DNA of 64,000 nucleotides from Flammeovirgaceae bacterium UBA6059 (lineage in GTDB: Bacteria; Bacteroidota; Bacteroidia; Cytophagales; Cyclobacteriaceae). The notes under the pieces are model-generated. The model worked only from the letters and a program-made list of their open reading frames with translations. It was not told where the DNA came from and made no database searches. Positions 52,615 through 61,910 of this stretch are shown in pieces; within the stretch, counting starts at the first letter, position 1, and every line of letters starts with the position of its first letter. The stretch covers positions 186,001 through 250,000 of the forward strand of contig DIYH01000024.1 in assembly GCA_002435755.1 (NCBI GenBank), in the 5' to 3' direction. The translations under genes and the position numbers were made by a program.

Positions 52615-52856
52615 AATGCTAACGATCAGATATGGCGAGTGGCCTTACCCTTTGTAAACAGCACTAATGTAGTGAAACTGCCCAACCCCTGCAACAGTAC
52701 CCACAATGCACTGCGTTCCGCAAGTCAAAATCCAGAAAGTATGAAGTGTCTAAAGGCTCAAACGCTAGCAGAATGGGCAGTGAAACGGTCGAGTTGCGCA
52801 TTAGTATCAAATAGGCAGTTTGGCCATTCGCTATATCGCCTGTTATGCCCTTTTAT
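52615..52856. repeat. attC-like imperfect palindrome (family with 23985)
   Basis: On the plus strand the ends are GCTAACGATC...GATATGGCGAGTGGCC and GGCCATTCGCTATATC...GTTATGC, which pair over about 25 bases with few mismatches. The interior matches the repeat at 23985-24220. It starts, on the minus strand, right after the stop of the 128-residue gene. Confidence 0.68.
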
Positions 52857-53239
52857 TCTGCGTTTTCCTTCTCTTTGATTTTGCTTTGAAGTTCAGTTTG
52901 ACAGGCCTCAATTACAGGAAATAGCTTTTCCAGTTGGGAGTTCATGGGTTCACTAGAAATCTCTAAATATTCCCGTTTAGAGAATTGATCTTGAATTTTC
53001 TGAATAGAGCAGGAGCAATATTCCAATGATAAGTCAGGATACTTTATTGAGATTTCACCAGCGTCTTTGAGACACTTGTCAATTAACAATGTTCTGTCCT
53101 TAGTTTGCCAATTTTCGTTAATGGCATCTTCCGTTAATGAAGTTAGTCCGTTGTAAATGCCAAATGAGGAAATTATGATTATCAACATGATGACCCAGTG
53201 CTTTCCTTTCATCAAATCAACCAAGCTAAATTTTGACAT
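52853..53239 (-). CDS. Membrane-anchored protein with conserved cysteines
   Basis: A 128-residue protein with one membrane helix (about residues 14-34). The outer domain has the spacing K-C-L-K-D-A ... Y-P-D-L-S-L-E-Y-C-S-C ... E-A-C-Q, four Cys that would form disulfides. This is a recurrent small-protein layout in Bacteroidota of unknown function. Its start overlaps the upstream gene's stop by one base (TAATG), so the two are co-translated. Confidence 0.65.
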   Translation of the reverse strand: MSKFSLVDLMKGKHWVIMLIIIISSFGIYNGLTSLTEDAINENWQTKDRTLLIDKCLKDAGEISIKYPDLSLEYCSCSIQKIQDQFSKREYLEISSEPMNSQLEKLFPVIEACQTELQSKIKEKENAE

Positions 53240-53541
53240 TATTTAGAGTCTTCGGATAAGTTAAGAAGTTCGATTGCCTTGGCCACTCCGTTACTGAGTT
53301 CGTCAATTGTTGCTATGTGGTTCCATAGGGCACCAAAATACTTTTGATGTTGTTCACTTGCATCTACAGTCATTTGCTTTTCACGACCATCGTATCTGAA
53401 ACGATAATTTCTCCCGTTAATTCTGTAGGCTAAAAGTCCGTTACCAAAGCTATAAGGTTCATAATGAAATTCTTGAAGTTCAAACCTCACGATCTTCTCT
53501 AATTCAGCTTCCAGTTCCAATCTAAAATCTTCGAAGGTCAT
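53239..53541 (-). CDS. Hypothetical protein of about 100 residues
   Basis: Started at the ATG at 53541 (M-T-F-E-D-F-R-L-E-L-E-A-E-L), because the longer frame from 53628 would run through the attC-like palindrome. Protein of 100 residues with a strand-rich middle (L-A-Y-R-I-N-G-R-N-Y-R-F-R-Y-D-G-R) and a helical end. I do not recognise the family. It is paired with the Cys-rich membrane protein by TAATG overlap. Confidence 0.6.
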   Translation of the reverse strand: MTFEDFRLELEAELEKIVRFELQEFHYEPYSFGNGLLAYRINGRNYRFRYDGREKQMTVDASEQHQKYFGALWNHIATIDELSNGVAKAIELLNLSEDSK

Positions 53542-53561
53542 ATTTCTCAAGTTGCGCAATT

Positions 53562-53682
53562 GGGCATAACGCCCAGATATGACACGTGTCTCTGGAATTT
53601 CAAATATCACAAAAGTTTCTGTTTTCAATTTCAGAATCAGACAGCTCAGTAGAGGTATGTGTCATATCGTTTGTTGTGTGCT
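53562..53682. repeat. attC-like imperfect palindrome
   Basis: GATATGACAC (53576-53585) pairs exactly with GTGTCATATC (53659-53668). The outer boxes are GCATAACGCCC on the left and CGTTTGTTGTGTGC on the right. The NACHT gene's stop codon is inside the right arm, so its last residues (T-Q-Q-T-I) come from the site, and the left GCGTTATGCCC box lies 20 bases before the next gene's start. Confidence 0.7.
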
Positions 53683-56600
53683 GGATTTTGAACTGTTCAA
53701 TTCGATTTTAAGCAATCGTGCGTATTCCTTAATATTTGGACGTCTGTTACCACGTCTTTGATGTTCTAAATTCAAAGTTTGCTGCACCTCGGATTTGTCA
53801 AAACTTACCTTCAAATGATAACCCAATAAAATACATAGCAGTTTGTCCCGATCATTTATTGGATTATTAAATCTGTACTGCAATGCATCACGCATAGTTT
53901 GTTGATCAGTAATGAACTTTTCAATTTTCAAAGCGGAATCCATTAAAGTAATAATTGACCATGAGTGTACCCTAGATAAATTATGATCAGAGCAATTGAG
54001 CCAACTTTCTGAAATGATGTTTATCAATCTGCTTTTCTGATCAAGTGAATACTCAAAACTTTCACTTATCCAGGCAACACTCCAGCAAGCAGGATAAGAA
54101 TACTGAGGATCTCCAGATTCTATTAGATCACATATCTTATTAAGAACATCATCAAGATTCGACTCATTTAATTCTTTTTCTTTAGTTTCAACAGGGGATT
54201 GCAATTCATATGAATAAATCATTAATGCAAACAATCCAATACAGCAAGTCTCCCTTTCGGAACTAAGTATGTCAGAAATTATTTGATCTAAAACCGATGA
54301 TTTTTCTTTTCTCAATTTGTGTAAATAGGCCTCACCGATAAGTCCACCAATTGGGGCTGAAAATTTATCATCGTATTCCTCAAAGTATAAATACTTCAAT
54401 CTATTTCTGAAGGCACTTTCAAACTTGCTATTGAGTATTGTTTCAAGGGAGGATTTATCATGAATGTTATAGCGATTTTTAGCAAACCATTCAATTGCTT
54501 TTTCCAATAAGGTTGGGGCGACTTGAATTTCGTTGGCAATGCAATTACCAAGAAGTTCCGCAGGTGATACTTTTTCTGGATGCCTAGATTTAGCCCCACG
54601 TATATCCATTTCGTCCGCAATTACCGATTGTTCAACTAAGTATTCAATTAATGGACTTGAGTCTCTTTTCAATAAGATAGCAACGAGTGGTATTACTTCC
54701 TTCCATGTTTCATCAAGAATATATGGTTCAAGAATTTCAAGGGAAGTTTTACCAGAATATACGTCTGGCACAAATTTTTCAACAATAGCTTTGGCTGTTA
54801 AATGTTCCTGAAAACTTAGATGAAGAAATTCATAGATCGGAGTTATTTCTTCATTATTCAATTTCTTATGACCTGACAGAATTAAGAGGCTGCTTCGTGA
54901 TTCAACTCTATTAATAAAATCCGGAACGCTTACATTGGTAAAGCCGAGAATATCCGGCATTTGTTTACGTGCTTCCAATAGACATGATTTAAGCTCATTG
55001 TAAGCAATCGTTTGTACCCCTTTACATGTCATCCAGAATGCGACATATGCCAATTGAGGTTCTGCTTCCTCAATGTCCAGTTGCTCATGCCCCTCAACAT
55101 TCCATGTAACAAGCAACAGTTTGATCATTTCTTGATACAACACGCTTTTCTTAGTAGGTAAGTATCCGGCCCACCTTCTTACAAACAATAGGGTTGTAAG
55201 CAATAAAGGATTTTCGGCAAGAGTTCTAATTCTACTATCGCTAATTATCAATCTAGAAAGATTCAGGGCATCATTTTGCGTTTTCTGTGTGTCATCAATA
55301 ATTTCTTTATGCCATTTTAGAGACAAGGCCTCAATTTCTGAGTCATTTAAACCAGATAGCCGATAATTGGTACAATAACTTGCTATTACTCCACCAACGA
55401 TCCTAAAACCAGCTTCTCTAGATGTAATTACCATCTGGATTTGAGGATAGGTTGCAGTAAAGGTTCTCAGTTGATTTATAAATGATATTCTATTTCTATC
55501 TTCAGAGATTTCATCTAAGCCATCAATTAAAAGCAAGGCGTTTCCATTCTGAAGTGAATTGGAGACTAGAATCCTGAATTCTTCTGAACAATCTCCGATT
55601 TCAGCTCGATTCGGTATTCCTTCAATTATTTCCGTAATACTTGACTTCACCCTTTCACCAAGTTCCCTGCATCTTATGAAGACTGGAAACCAGCTTTTAT
55701 TTGGCAAATCATCCTTAATTAGACTTTTTCTGTTTGGGTAAGCATAAGCAATAGCCAATCTTTTGATTAATGTAGATTTCCCACCTCCTGGTTTCGCTAG
55801 AATAGCAATTCTTCCATTCTTTTTAAGTACCTCTCCAATACCTTCTCTATTATCAACTACTAAATCTTCTAACTTTTTCTGTTCCTTATGTTCAGGTATT
55901 TTTTCAAGGTGTGGAACAATAAAAATATTTTCAAGTTTCACTTTTACCGAACCGGAATCTTTGTCAGTTGGTAATCCTTCAAAATGAATCTCACCACATT
56001 CATTTTCAAGGTATTTGAAATATTTGCTTTTTGTCGATTTAATTTGATTAGTAAGATTTTTAGCACTGACGATCTCCAATCCTTCAAATCTTTTATCAAG
56101 CTTGCTATCGAGCGTAACAATTTCTTTTGCTAGGTCATTTACCAGAAGTTGCCCTTCCGCATGTATAAAACAAATATGGCTGGTTTGTTGTCCGTTACCG
56201 AGATAAATTGCCCAAACCCAACCTTTTTGGTATGCTATTAGATCGGCAAAATCCTCAATGACTTTATCCCCAATATCAATTTTCGAAATTGCTTTTTCAA
56301 GCGAGACGATAATTTTTCCATGAATTAACTCTTTAACTATTTTAGATGGGGTTATCAGAATGACTCTATCATCATCAAGATCTTGTTCTTGTTCGATGGA
56401 GGTTTCTTTATATCCTGAGAGCGAGACAAAATATCCGGTTACATTGAAACTCTTATAAATATCAGATTTTTTGTATTTCCTCTTTTCAGCATCTAAAGCA
56501 CCAATGAATTTATTTATATCATCCCCTCCAATTTTAGATTTATGAGCTTTACATTCTGCAATGGCGATTTTTTTTTCAGTTCTATGTCTTGTAGTGAGAT

Positions 56601-56757
56601 CAATTTCTCGACCTGATTTGTGGACATCAAATCTGGGTTGATCATAACCTAAGGCATGAAATAAGTCTGACATCAATCGACAAAAAAGATCGCCTTTTTT
56701 ATTATTGGTTTTTTCTAATATGGTTATACTTCTAAACTCCATAGTCTTCTGGCACAC
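53662..56757 (-). CDS. PDDEXK-NACHT protein (bacterial NLR-type defence ATPase)
   Basis: A 1031-residue protein. Residues about 8-130 form an Mrr-like restriction-endonuclease domain with the D-x14-E-C-K motif (D53, E68, K70). The NACHT ATPase follows: Walker A A-K-P-G-G-G-K-S-T-L (K327), Walker B L-L-L-I-D-G-L-D-E (D412) and a sensor-1 segment V-I-T-S-R-E-A. A long helical C-terminal sensor part completes it. Bacterial NACHT proteins with nuclease effectors protect against phages by sensing infection through the C-terminus and then cutting nucleic acid. Defence here is inference from architecture. The stop lies within an attC-like site and the upstream repeat is shared with the SIR2-like gene. 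Confidence 0.88.
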   Translation of the reverse strand: MCQKTMEFRSITILEKTNNKKGDLFCRLMSDLFHALGYDQPRFDVHKSGREIDLTTRHRTEKKIAIAECKAHKSKIGGDDINKFIGALDAEKRKYKKSDIYKSFNVTGYFVSLSGYKETSIEQEQDLDDDRVILITPSKIVKELIHGKIIVSLEKAISKIDIGDKVIEDFADLIAYQKGWVWAIYLGNGQQTSHICFIHAEGQLLVNDLAKEIVTLDSKLDKRFEGLEIVSAKNLTNQIKSTKSKYFKYLENECGEIHFEGLPTDKDSGSVKVKLENIFIVPHLEKIPEHKEQKKLEDLVVDNREGIGEVLKKNGRIAILAKPGGGKSTLIKRLAIAYAYPNRKSLIKDDLPNKSWFPVFIRCRELGERVKSSITEIIEGIPNRAEIGDCSEEFRILVSNSLQNGNALLLIDGLDEISEDRNRISFINQLRTFTATYPQIQMVITSREAGFRIVGGVIASYCTNYRLSGLNDSEIEALSLKWHKEIIDDTQKTQNDALNLSRLIISDSRIRTLAENPLLLTTLLFVRRWAGYLPTKKSVLYQEMIKLLLVTWNVEGHEQLDIEEAEPQLAYVAFWMTCKGVQTIAYNELKSCLLEARKQMPDILGFTNVSVPDFINRVESRSSLLILSGHKKLNNEEITPIYEFLHLSFQEHLTAKAIVEKFVPDVYSGKTSLEILEPYILDETWKEVIPLVAILLKRDSSPLIEYLVEQSVIADEMDIRGAKSRHPEKVSPAELLGNCIANEIQVAPTLLEKAIEWFAKNRYNIHDKSSLETILNSKFESAFRNRLKYLYFEEYDDKFSAPIGGLIGEAYLHKLRKEKSSVLDQIISDILSSERETCCIGLFALMIYSYELQSPVETKEKELNESNLDDVLNKICDLIESGDPQYSYPACWSVAWISESFEYSLDQKSRLINIISESWLNCSDHNLSRVHSWSIITLMDSALKIEKFITDQQTMRDALQYRFNNPINDRDKLLCILLGYHLKVSFDKSEVQQTLNLEHQRRGNRRPNIKEYARLLKIELNSSKSSTQQTI

Positions 56758-56960
56758 AACATTTATGTATCGCGCATTAGTGCGCGATATCTACTTTATA
56801 TCTATTTGGTTAAGATGTTTCTATTAAATTGATTTTCAGCATCATATCCGAATTTAAACGGTTGTAAGCATTTGTAGTCGGGTATATCAGGTGCACTCAT
56901 ATCAGCACAAGTTAATTACTCACTACCACCCGAACAATACCTAAAAGTTGGTAAAGTTTG
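56758..56960. repeat. Upstream repeat of the NACHT gene (family with 27008)
   Basis: About 200 bases matching the region upstream of the SIR2-like gene. The hairpin here is ATCGCGCATTAGTGCGCGAT (56769-56788), a perfect 8-base stem with loop TTAG. The GTTGTGTGCC box faces the NACHT start and mirrors the ACACAAC box at the gene's other end. Confidence 0.75.
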
Positions 56961-56995
56961 GGTAGCAACAAGGAGTAGAAAGTGTGTCTGGCGAC

Positions 56996-58528
56996 CTAAT
57001 TGTTTACAGCAGTTGCAGTCCCCAAGGGAATGAACTGCTTGTAGTGCTCATAGCGTTCAAAGATCTCCTTAACATACGCCAGTGGCTCTTTACCTCGGAC
57101 ATAGCCATACTTGATGAAGGGTTGGTTGAAGTTTTCGGAGAAGCTGAGTGCGAAGATCATTTGCTCTACATTGTCTTCCCAGACGGTTCTGTCCAGGCTT
57201 TTTTCATCCGCTAGCCGTTGGGCATCTTTCACATGACCAAAGCCACAGTTGTAAGCGGCCATGGTAAACTTGATCCTGTTGAGTGAATCCGGTACATCTG
57301 AAAACATTTCATAAAGCTGGTCAAGATAGTTGGTACCACCCCAAATACTTTGTTCGGGATCATTGCGGTTTTTGATGCCAAGTGATTTGGCTGTAGCTGG
57401 CATCACCTGCATCAGTCCGCTGGCGCCTGCCCATGAGTTGGCCCCCGGATCAAATCTTGACTCCTGGTAGATCTGTGCGGCAAGGAGTCGCCAGTCCCAT
57501 CCGATTTGACCAGCATATTTTTTAATGAGGTCATCATATCGACTGATCTGTTCATTGTTAAGGCTGTAAAAGTCGCTACGGGTCCTGCGTCTGAAGGTTT
57601 TCTTGTTCTTGAAGTATTTGTTGTAGATGACGTTGTACTCAGTCTGTTTTCGCTCTGACAATATCCATTGGTTGATCACTTTCCTGAATTCCGGAGACTT
57701 TTTTCTGGTGACCCAGGCGATGCGCTGGGAAAAACTTACGGGTACATCAATCTTAAGTATAGGATGGTAGGAAGCATTGATCATGGCAAGGTTTTCATCT
57801 GCAATGGTGTATTTGATCTCACCGTTGACCACCATATCGATGATCTCATCTGTTGATAAGTGGCTATCTAAAGTATCAATATGGATGGTACCACCGATCT
57901 CATTGGACAAGCTCATCATGCGCTCGTAGTAAGCAGAGTTGCGCCGTATCGAGACCGTATCGTTGATCAGCTCAATCGGATCATGGATCAATTGTCGGTG
58001 CAGGGTGCTCCATTTCATATCTCGATAGTTATCAGGCTGCTTTTGTACCAGCACTTGTCTCGTCAGGTAGAGGTATTCTGTGAAGGCTACTTCCCATTTT
58101 CGCTGGTTGGTGATGGTCATGCCATGTGCGATAAGATCAACATCTCCTCTGTTAAGCACTTCAAATTGATTGTCGAGATTATTGGAGACCACCAGTTCAA
58201 GTTTCAGGTCGAGATGCTCAGCAAGTCTCTCCAGAAGTTCGTACTCAAACCCCATGGGCTGACCTCTGTAGAGGAAGTAACTGGTACTGCTATAGATAAT
58301 GAGTGCTCTCAGCACTCCATCTTCTCGGATAGCATCAAGGTCACGATCCACCGAGTTAGCCACGATTTGATTGATCTCAGCATCTGCTGATTCAGTGGTG
58401 TTGACTGTTTCGGGCTGCTCTGGCAGGGGTTCGGTTTCCGACAAGGTGGGGCCTCCGCGTTGGCACCCAGAGAACGTAAGCAGTATCAAAAAAAGGAGAG
58501 GAGTAAGTCGGACTATTTTCACATTCAT
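56996..58528 (-). CDS. MltF-like membrane-bound lytic transglycosylase
   Basis: A 510-residue lipoprotein (Cys in F-S-G-C-Q-R-G, about residue 22). Residues about 65-300 form a family 3 solute-binding domain (G-V-L-R-A-L-I-I-Y near the start). Residues about 335-480 form a lytic transglycosylase (SLT) domain, with the catalytic Glu in Y-Q-E-S-R-F-D-P, then A-S-G-L-M-Q-V-M-P-A-T-A and A-A-Y-N-C-G. This is the MltF architecture, which cleaves peptidoglycan between MurNAc and GlcNAc. It is a conserved chromosomal gene just past the accessory region. Confidence 0.92.
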   Translation of the reverse strand: MNVKIVRLTPLLFLILLTFSGCQRGGPTLSETEPLPEQPETVNTTESADAEINQIVANSVDRDLDAIREDGVLRALIIYSSTSYFLYRGQPMGFEYELLERLAEHLDLKLELVVSNNLDNQFEVLNRGDVDLIAHGMTITNQRKWEVAFTEYLYLTRQVLVQKQPDNYRDMKWSTLHRQLIHDPIELINDTVSIRRNSAYYERMMSLSNEIGGTIHIDTLDSHLSTDEIIDMVVNGEIKYTIADENLAMINASYHPILKIDVPVSFSQRIAWVTRKKSPEFRKVINQWILSERKQTEYNVIYNKYFKNKKTFRRRTRSDFYSLNNEQISRYDDLIKKYAGQIGWDWRLLAAQIYQESRFDPGANSWAGASGLMQVMPATAKSLGIKNRNDPEQSIWGGTNYLDQLYEMFSDVPDSLNRIKFTMAAYNCGFGHVKDAQRLADEKSLDRTVWEDNVEQMIFALSFSENFNQPFIKYGYVRGKEPLAYVKEIFERYEHYKQFIPLGTATAVNN

Positions 58529-58676
58529 TCGGATGGTGAGAAATATGAATCAATGAAAGTCGACATGGTCGATTTTCTCATAACCTCTAAATATAGTCTT
58601 AAATTGACCTAACGACCAATTGAGTAGTGTTCAGTTGGTGATGTTAATAGAAGCGGCACCCGAATAAAGCATCATA

Positions 58677-59087
58677 CTAATCCTCAGCCATACGTTTGAT
58701 CTTCTCCAGGTAGTCATCCGGGAAACCCTGTTTTTTAGCCAGGGCATGGAGTGACTTAGCGTAATTAGCATTGGTGCCTGTAAGGAGGTGTGATGGCAGA
58801 TTGTAGCAAATGGCCGGAATGGTATCGCCTGTCTCGATAAGGATCTCTACCTCCTCCGGGACATAATTTGCTACGCTTGTTTCAGCATATAGATCAGTTA
58901 TAGCATCTTTATCTACAGTCATGACAATACCGTGGGACCTGTCATTCTTGGACGGGACCAGAGAGGCCCTATTGCCAATGACCAATGCATAATCCTTCAG
59001 ATAGCCTTTTCTTGGATTAGATGGTGTAATGCCATTTTTTAGTAGGATGGAGTGATCCATAAACAAGCCGTAAAAGAATACTTCCAT
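58677..59087 (-). CDS. Gamma-glutamylcyclotransferase-like (AIG2) protein
   Basis: A 136-residue protein with the AIG2/GGCT fold start F-F-Y-G-L-F-M-D, where the usual loop is Y-G-T/S-L. V-P-E-E-V-E-I-L follows near residue 75. The normal catalytic Glu region is not clear, so the activity is uncertain. It is a single gene. Confidence 0.6.
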   Translation of the reverse strand: MEVFFYGLFMDHSILLKNGITPSNPRKGYLKDYALVIGNRASLVPSKNDRSHGIVMTVDKDAITDLYAETSVANYVPEEVEILIETGDTIPAICYNLPSHLLTGTNANYAKSLHALAKKQGFPDDYLEKIKRMAED

Positions 59088-59287
59088 AATGTTTCTAAAT
59101 CAGGGCGTGGAGACTGATCTTCAAAAAAGTATCAGCTATCAAGTTAGTCATTCATGGTAGTGGAGGCAATACCGAAAGCGTCGTGAAATTCGGGAGGTAC
59201 ACTTTTTGACGAAGATCTTTTTCAGCACAACCTATAAACTGGAAGCCAGCCTGGAAACTGATTTGACTTCTTAGTAGTACTCTCTTG

Positions 59288-59611
59288 CTAACTGACTATC
59301 GGCCTTACGATGATCTCGAAGTACTTCAGTAGTGGGCAAGACAGTGCAAGTGAGGTGGCCTGATCGAGATCTTTGGCTTGGAGGATGATAAATCCTCCTA
59401 TGATCTCTTTGGTTTCGATAAACGGTCCATCCGTGACGATGCTGTCCTTAGACTTAATATGGACACCTGTCTGTTCCAGTCTGTTATCATTGACATAATG
59501 GGAAGGAATGGTCTTTACCCATTCCTGATATTCATCTAGTCTTCTTTGCAGTTCTTCCGGTGAGTAGTCCAGGGCACCTTTGCCTTTGATCAAGAGGAGA
59601 TATTGATTCAC
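59288..59611 (-). CDS. YCII-related protein
   Basis: A 107-residue ferredoxin-like protein with the YCII pattern: M-N-Q-Y-L-L-L-I-K-G, then D-G-P-F-I-E-T-K-E-I-I-G-G-F-I-I-L and E-I-I-V-R-P-I at the end. The family is often encoded next to ECF sigma factors (one follows 2.3 kb upstream). The function is unknown. Confidence 0.85.
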   Translation of the reverse strand: MNQYLLLIKGKGALDYSPEELQRRLDEYQEWVKTIPSHYVNDNRLEQTGVHIKSKDSIVTDGPFIETKEIIGGFIILQAKDLDQATSLALSCPLLKYFEIIVRPIVS

Positions 59612-59668
59612 GGGTCTAGTATTATTCTGCTAAGATGTCATTTTCCTTGTTTGCAGTAGTGAGCTTTT

Positions 59669-60613
59669 CTAAAGCTGTCCAAAAATAAAGCTGCGCATCT
59701 CTATAAGACAATCCGGGCAGGTGAGCGGTGCGCTATGTCCTCCTCCTTCAACGGCGACCAGTTGGTTCGTAAGGCCAATGGCATTTGCATAGTTATGCAA
59801 GAGGTTGGAGCCTTGGGTAGTGACCCCCGAATTATCCGCTTCGCCGATGTTGAAAGGTACTACATCATCATCAGTGCCATGTACGCTAAATAGAATGGGC
59901 TCATCTAAGTCTATGAAGTCGGCTTGCAACATGGCTCCCGCAAAGTTGAACACTCCCTTGACTGCTGATGATGTGCCGGGATTCCCACTATTGCCAGCGA
60001 TCCCACCTCGCGCTTCTACATACGCCAGCAAATCCGGGCTAATAGAAGCGATATCTTCTATGTCATTGAGGTAAGCAAACTGCAAGGCGGTAAATGCTCC
60101 GGCGGAGAAACCACCTACATAGATGTTGGTCGTATCAATACCATATTGCTCATGGTTTTGCTTGAGGAAGCGGACAGCAGCTTTCATGTCACTTGCTGCA
60201 TCATAAACTGCGCGGATGCGGGAGGTAGGCGTGTCTTCTATATCGATAAGGCGATAGTCGATGGCTGCTACAACGTAACCTGATTGAGCAAAGAATGGGG
60301 CTGTGATCAATGCCTCCCCTTTGTTGCCAGTCACAAAACCACCACCAAAGGCGTAGACAAGCAAGGGTCTGGACGTAGCGTTATCATCAGCCGGCTCATA
60401 GAAGTCAAATCCCAGCTCCTGCACCGTTCCTCCTTGAGTGGTGTTTTGGCCATAAGGAATACCGCGAGTGAGGTCATAGTTGTCGAAGACCTCAGTACTG
60501 TACCGATCAGGTTCGATGGGGTCGGGCATATCAGCTCCACTATCGTCATCGGAAGAGCAACTCACCCAGCTTAAGCTGAATATCATTGCCCATAACATTG
60601 ATTGTTTGATCAT
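59669..60613 (-). CDS. Alpha/beta hydrolase lipoprotein (esterase/lipase type)
   Basis: A 314-residue lipoprotein (Cys in S-W-V-S-C-S-S-D-D-D). The esterase fold is clear: the oxyanion loop Y-A-F-G-G-G-F, nucleophile motif G-F-S-A-G, a downstream Asp in H-G-T-D-D-D-V-V-P and a His in E-G-G-G-H-S. It is likely a surface or periplasmic carboxylesterase acting on acetylated sugars or short esters; the substrate is unknown. Confidence 0.88.
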   Translation of the reverse strand: MIKQSMLWAMIFSLSWVSCSSDDDSGADMPDPIEPDRYSTEVFDNYDLTRGIPYGQNTTQGGTVQELGFDFYEPADDNATSRPLLVYAFGGGFVTGNKGEALITAPFFAQSGYVVAAIDYRLIDIEDTPTSRIRAVYDAASDMKAAVRFLKQNHEQYGIDTTNIYVGGFSAGAFTALQFAYLNDIEDIASISPDLLAYVEARGGIAGNSGNPGTSSAVKGVFNFAGAMLQADFIDLDEPILFSVHGTDDDVVPFNIGEADNSGVTTQGSNLLHNYANAIGLTNQLVAVEGGGHSAPLTCPDCLIEMRSFIFGQL

Positions 60614-60724
60614 TTTGTATCGTTTATTGTACTACAGATGAGAAACGAACCACCCCATTGATTGTAATAAAAGATTTTAAGATGTTGGTTACTTGTATTA
60701 TTGGTCAGATGAGCGCAAGTCATG

Positions 60725-60789
60725 TAAGTTCAATATAAGAAAATCGTCGTTCCTGAAAACAACGGTTTTTAATTCAGTGCGAGACCATT
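60725..60789. repeat. Dispersed repeat with hairpin (copy 2, family with 38341)
   Basis: TAAGTTCAATATAAGAAAA and CGTTCCTGAAAA match the inverse of 38376-38409. The hairpin arm here (GAGACCATTGTTT) is degraded. It lies between the esterase gene and the sigma/anti-sigma operon; the rest of that gap shows no gene. Confidence 0.55.
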
Positions 60790-60911
60790 GTTTGTAGAGG
60801 ATCTTACATTGATTACTGGAGATCGCCAACCTGTCTTGCTGTCAGACAATTATTTTTCTATCCAGCTAAAATTTAAAGAGAAGAATTCTAGTATGACGTT
60901 CATTGATTAGG

Positions 60912-61910
60912 TTACCGTGGCTTAAACGGTATGCTCAAGGTGGTTGGTATACCAGCCGTACCGTTCCAGTCCGGGCCTTCATTGAGGAGTCGTATCGCCT
61001 CTTGATCAGCGAGCTGATTTAGCGATCTGATCACGCGGATCTGTTGGGGTCGTCCCTGTGTGTTGATGATAAATTGTAGTGTAACTATTCCGGCTTCCAT
61101 GGCTGGAGCATAGCGCAGACTATCTGTTAAATATTGCTGGTAAGCTTCATTTCCTGATACTGGTCGAGGGCTGCTCGTCTTCAGGCTATGCCTGGACATG
61201 GATCGAGCATCAGGGGCTGGGGCAGTACGACCTAATACCGACTCATTGGGAGCAGCTTGTGTAATGGCAAGGTCCTGGGTGATCTGCTCATCGAAAGTTG
61301 ATACTGTTTCCTCGATCACCATAACATCACTTTCAAGGGCTTCCGCCTCCTCTAGGTCAGTAATCATCATATTTTCTTGTATATGCTGATCCTCTGCTTC
61401 TTTCTGAGCGAGAGTTTGGGTCGAAACCACTTCGGTAACACCATCTATTTCTTCCATCACTTCACTATTTCCGGAGGTGGAACTTGTTTCGCCTTCTGGT
61501 ATCTCTTGAAGCTCATCCACAACAGTTTCCTGGGATGTTATCTCTTTATTAGGGGACTTGGGTTGATGCGATTCGGGACTAGAGGCAGCATCTTTATAGG
61601 CGATTTGTTCAGGAGTAGCCCACTGACCATAGTACCATATTCCCAAGCCAGCCATGGCTACAGCAGCTACAACAGCAGCTACTTTCATCCAACCAAAATT
61701 TTCTTCTGATCGCTTAACCTCTAATTGCATCTGCTCGAGAGCATTAGTGCGCTCCGCCTTGCTTTGGTTTTCAAGACCTTCTATGGCAGTGTAGGTAAAT
61801 GGATCATTCTCAAGCTTCGACTCGAACAAATGCTGTTCCTCACTTGACATTTCGCCATTGAGGTAGCGTTGCATTTCCTCTTCACCGATATGTTGTTGGT
61901 CCTTAGCCAT
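60912..61910 (-). CDS. Anti-sigma factor with TonB-like C-terminal domain
   Basis: A 332-residue inner-membrane protein. The cytoplasmic part (about 1-75) has the zinc-less anti-sigma layout (Y-L-N-G-E-M-S-S-E-E-Q-H-L-F-E). One membrane helix lies at about residues 75-93. A long acidic linker leads to a TonB C-terminal-like domain (G-I-V-T-L-Q-F-I-I-N-T-Q-G-R-P-Q-Q-I-R-V). The fused TonB part could carry the signal or contact partners in the outer membrane. Its start overlaps the sigma gene end by eight bases. Confidence 0.85.
   Translation of the reverse strand: MAKDQQHIGEEEMQRYLNGEMSSEEQHLFESKLENDPFTYTAIEGLENQSKAERTNALEQMQLEVKRSEENFGWMKVAAVVAAVAMAGLGIWYYGQWATPEQIAYKDAASSPESHQPKSPNKEITSQETVVDELQEIPEGETSSTSGNSEVMEEIDGVTEVVSTQTLAQKEAEDQHIQENMMITDLEEAEALESDVMVIEETVSTFDEQITQDLAITQAAPNESVLGRTAPAPDARSMSRHSLKTSSPRPVSGNEAYQQYLTDSLRYAPAMEAGIVTLQFIINTQGRPQQIRVIRSLNQLADQEAIRLLNEGPDWNGTAGIPTTLSIPFKPR

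Noticed and set aside
53542..53628. Longer N-terminus for the 100-residue gene
   Set aside because: These codons lie in the attC-like palindrome; the internal ATG fits better.
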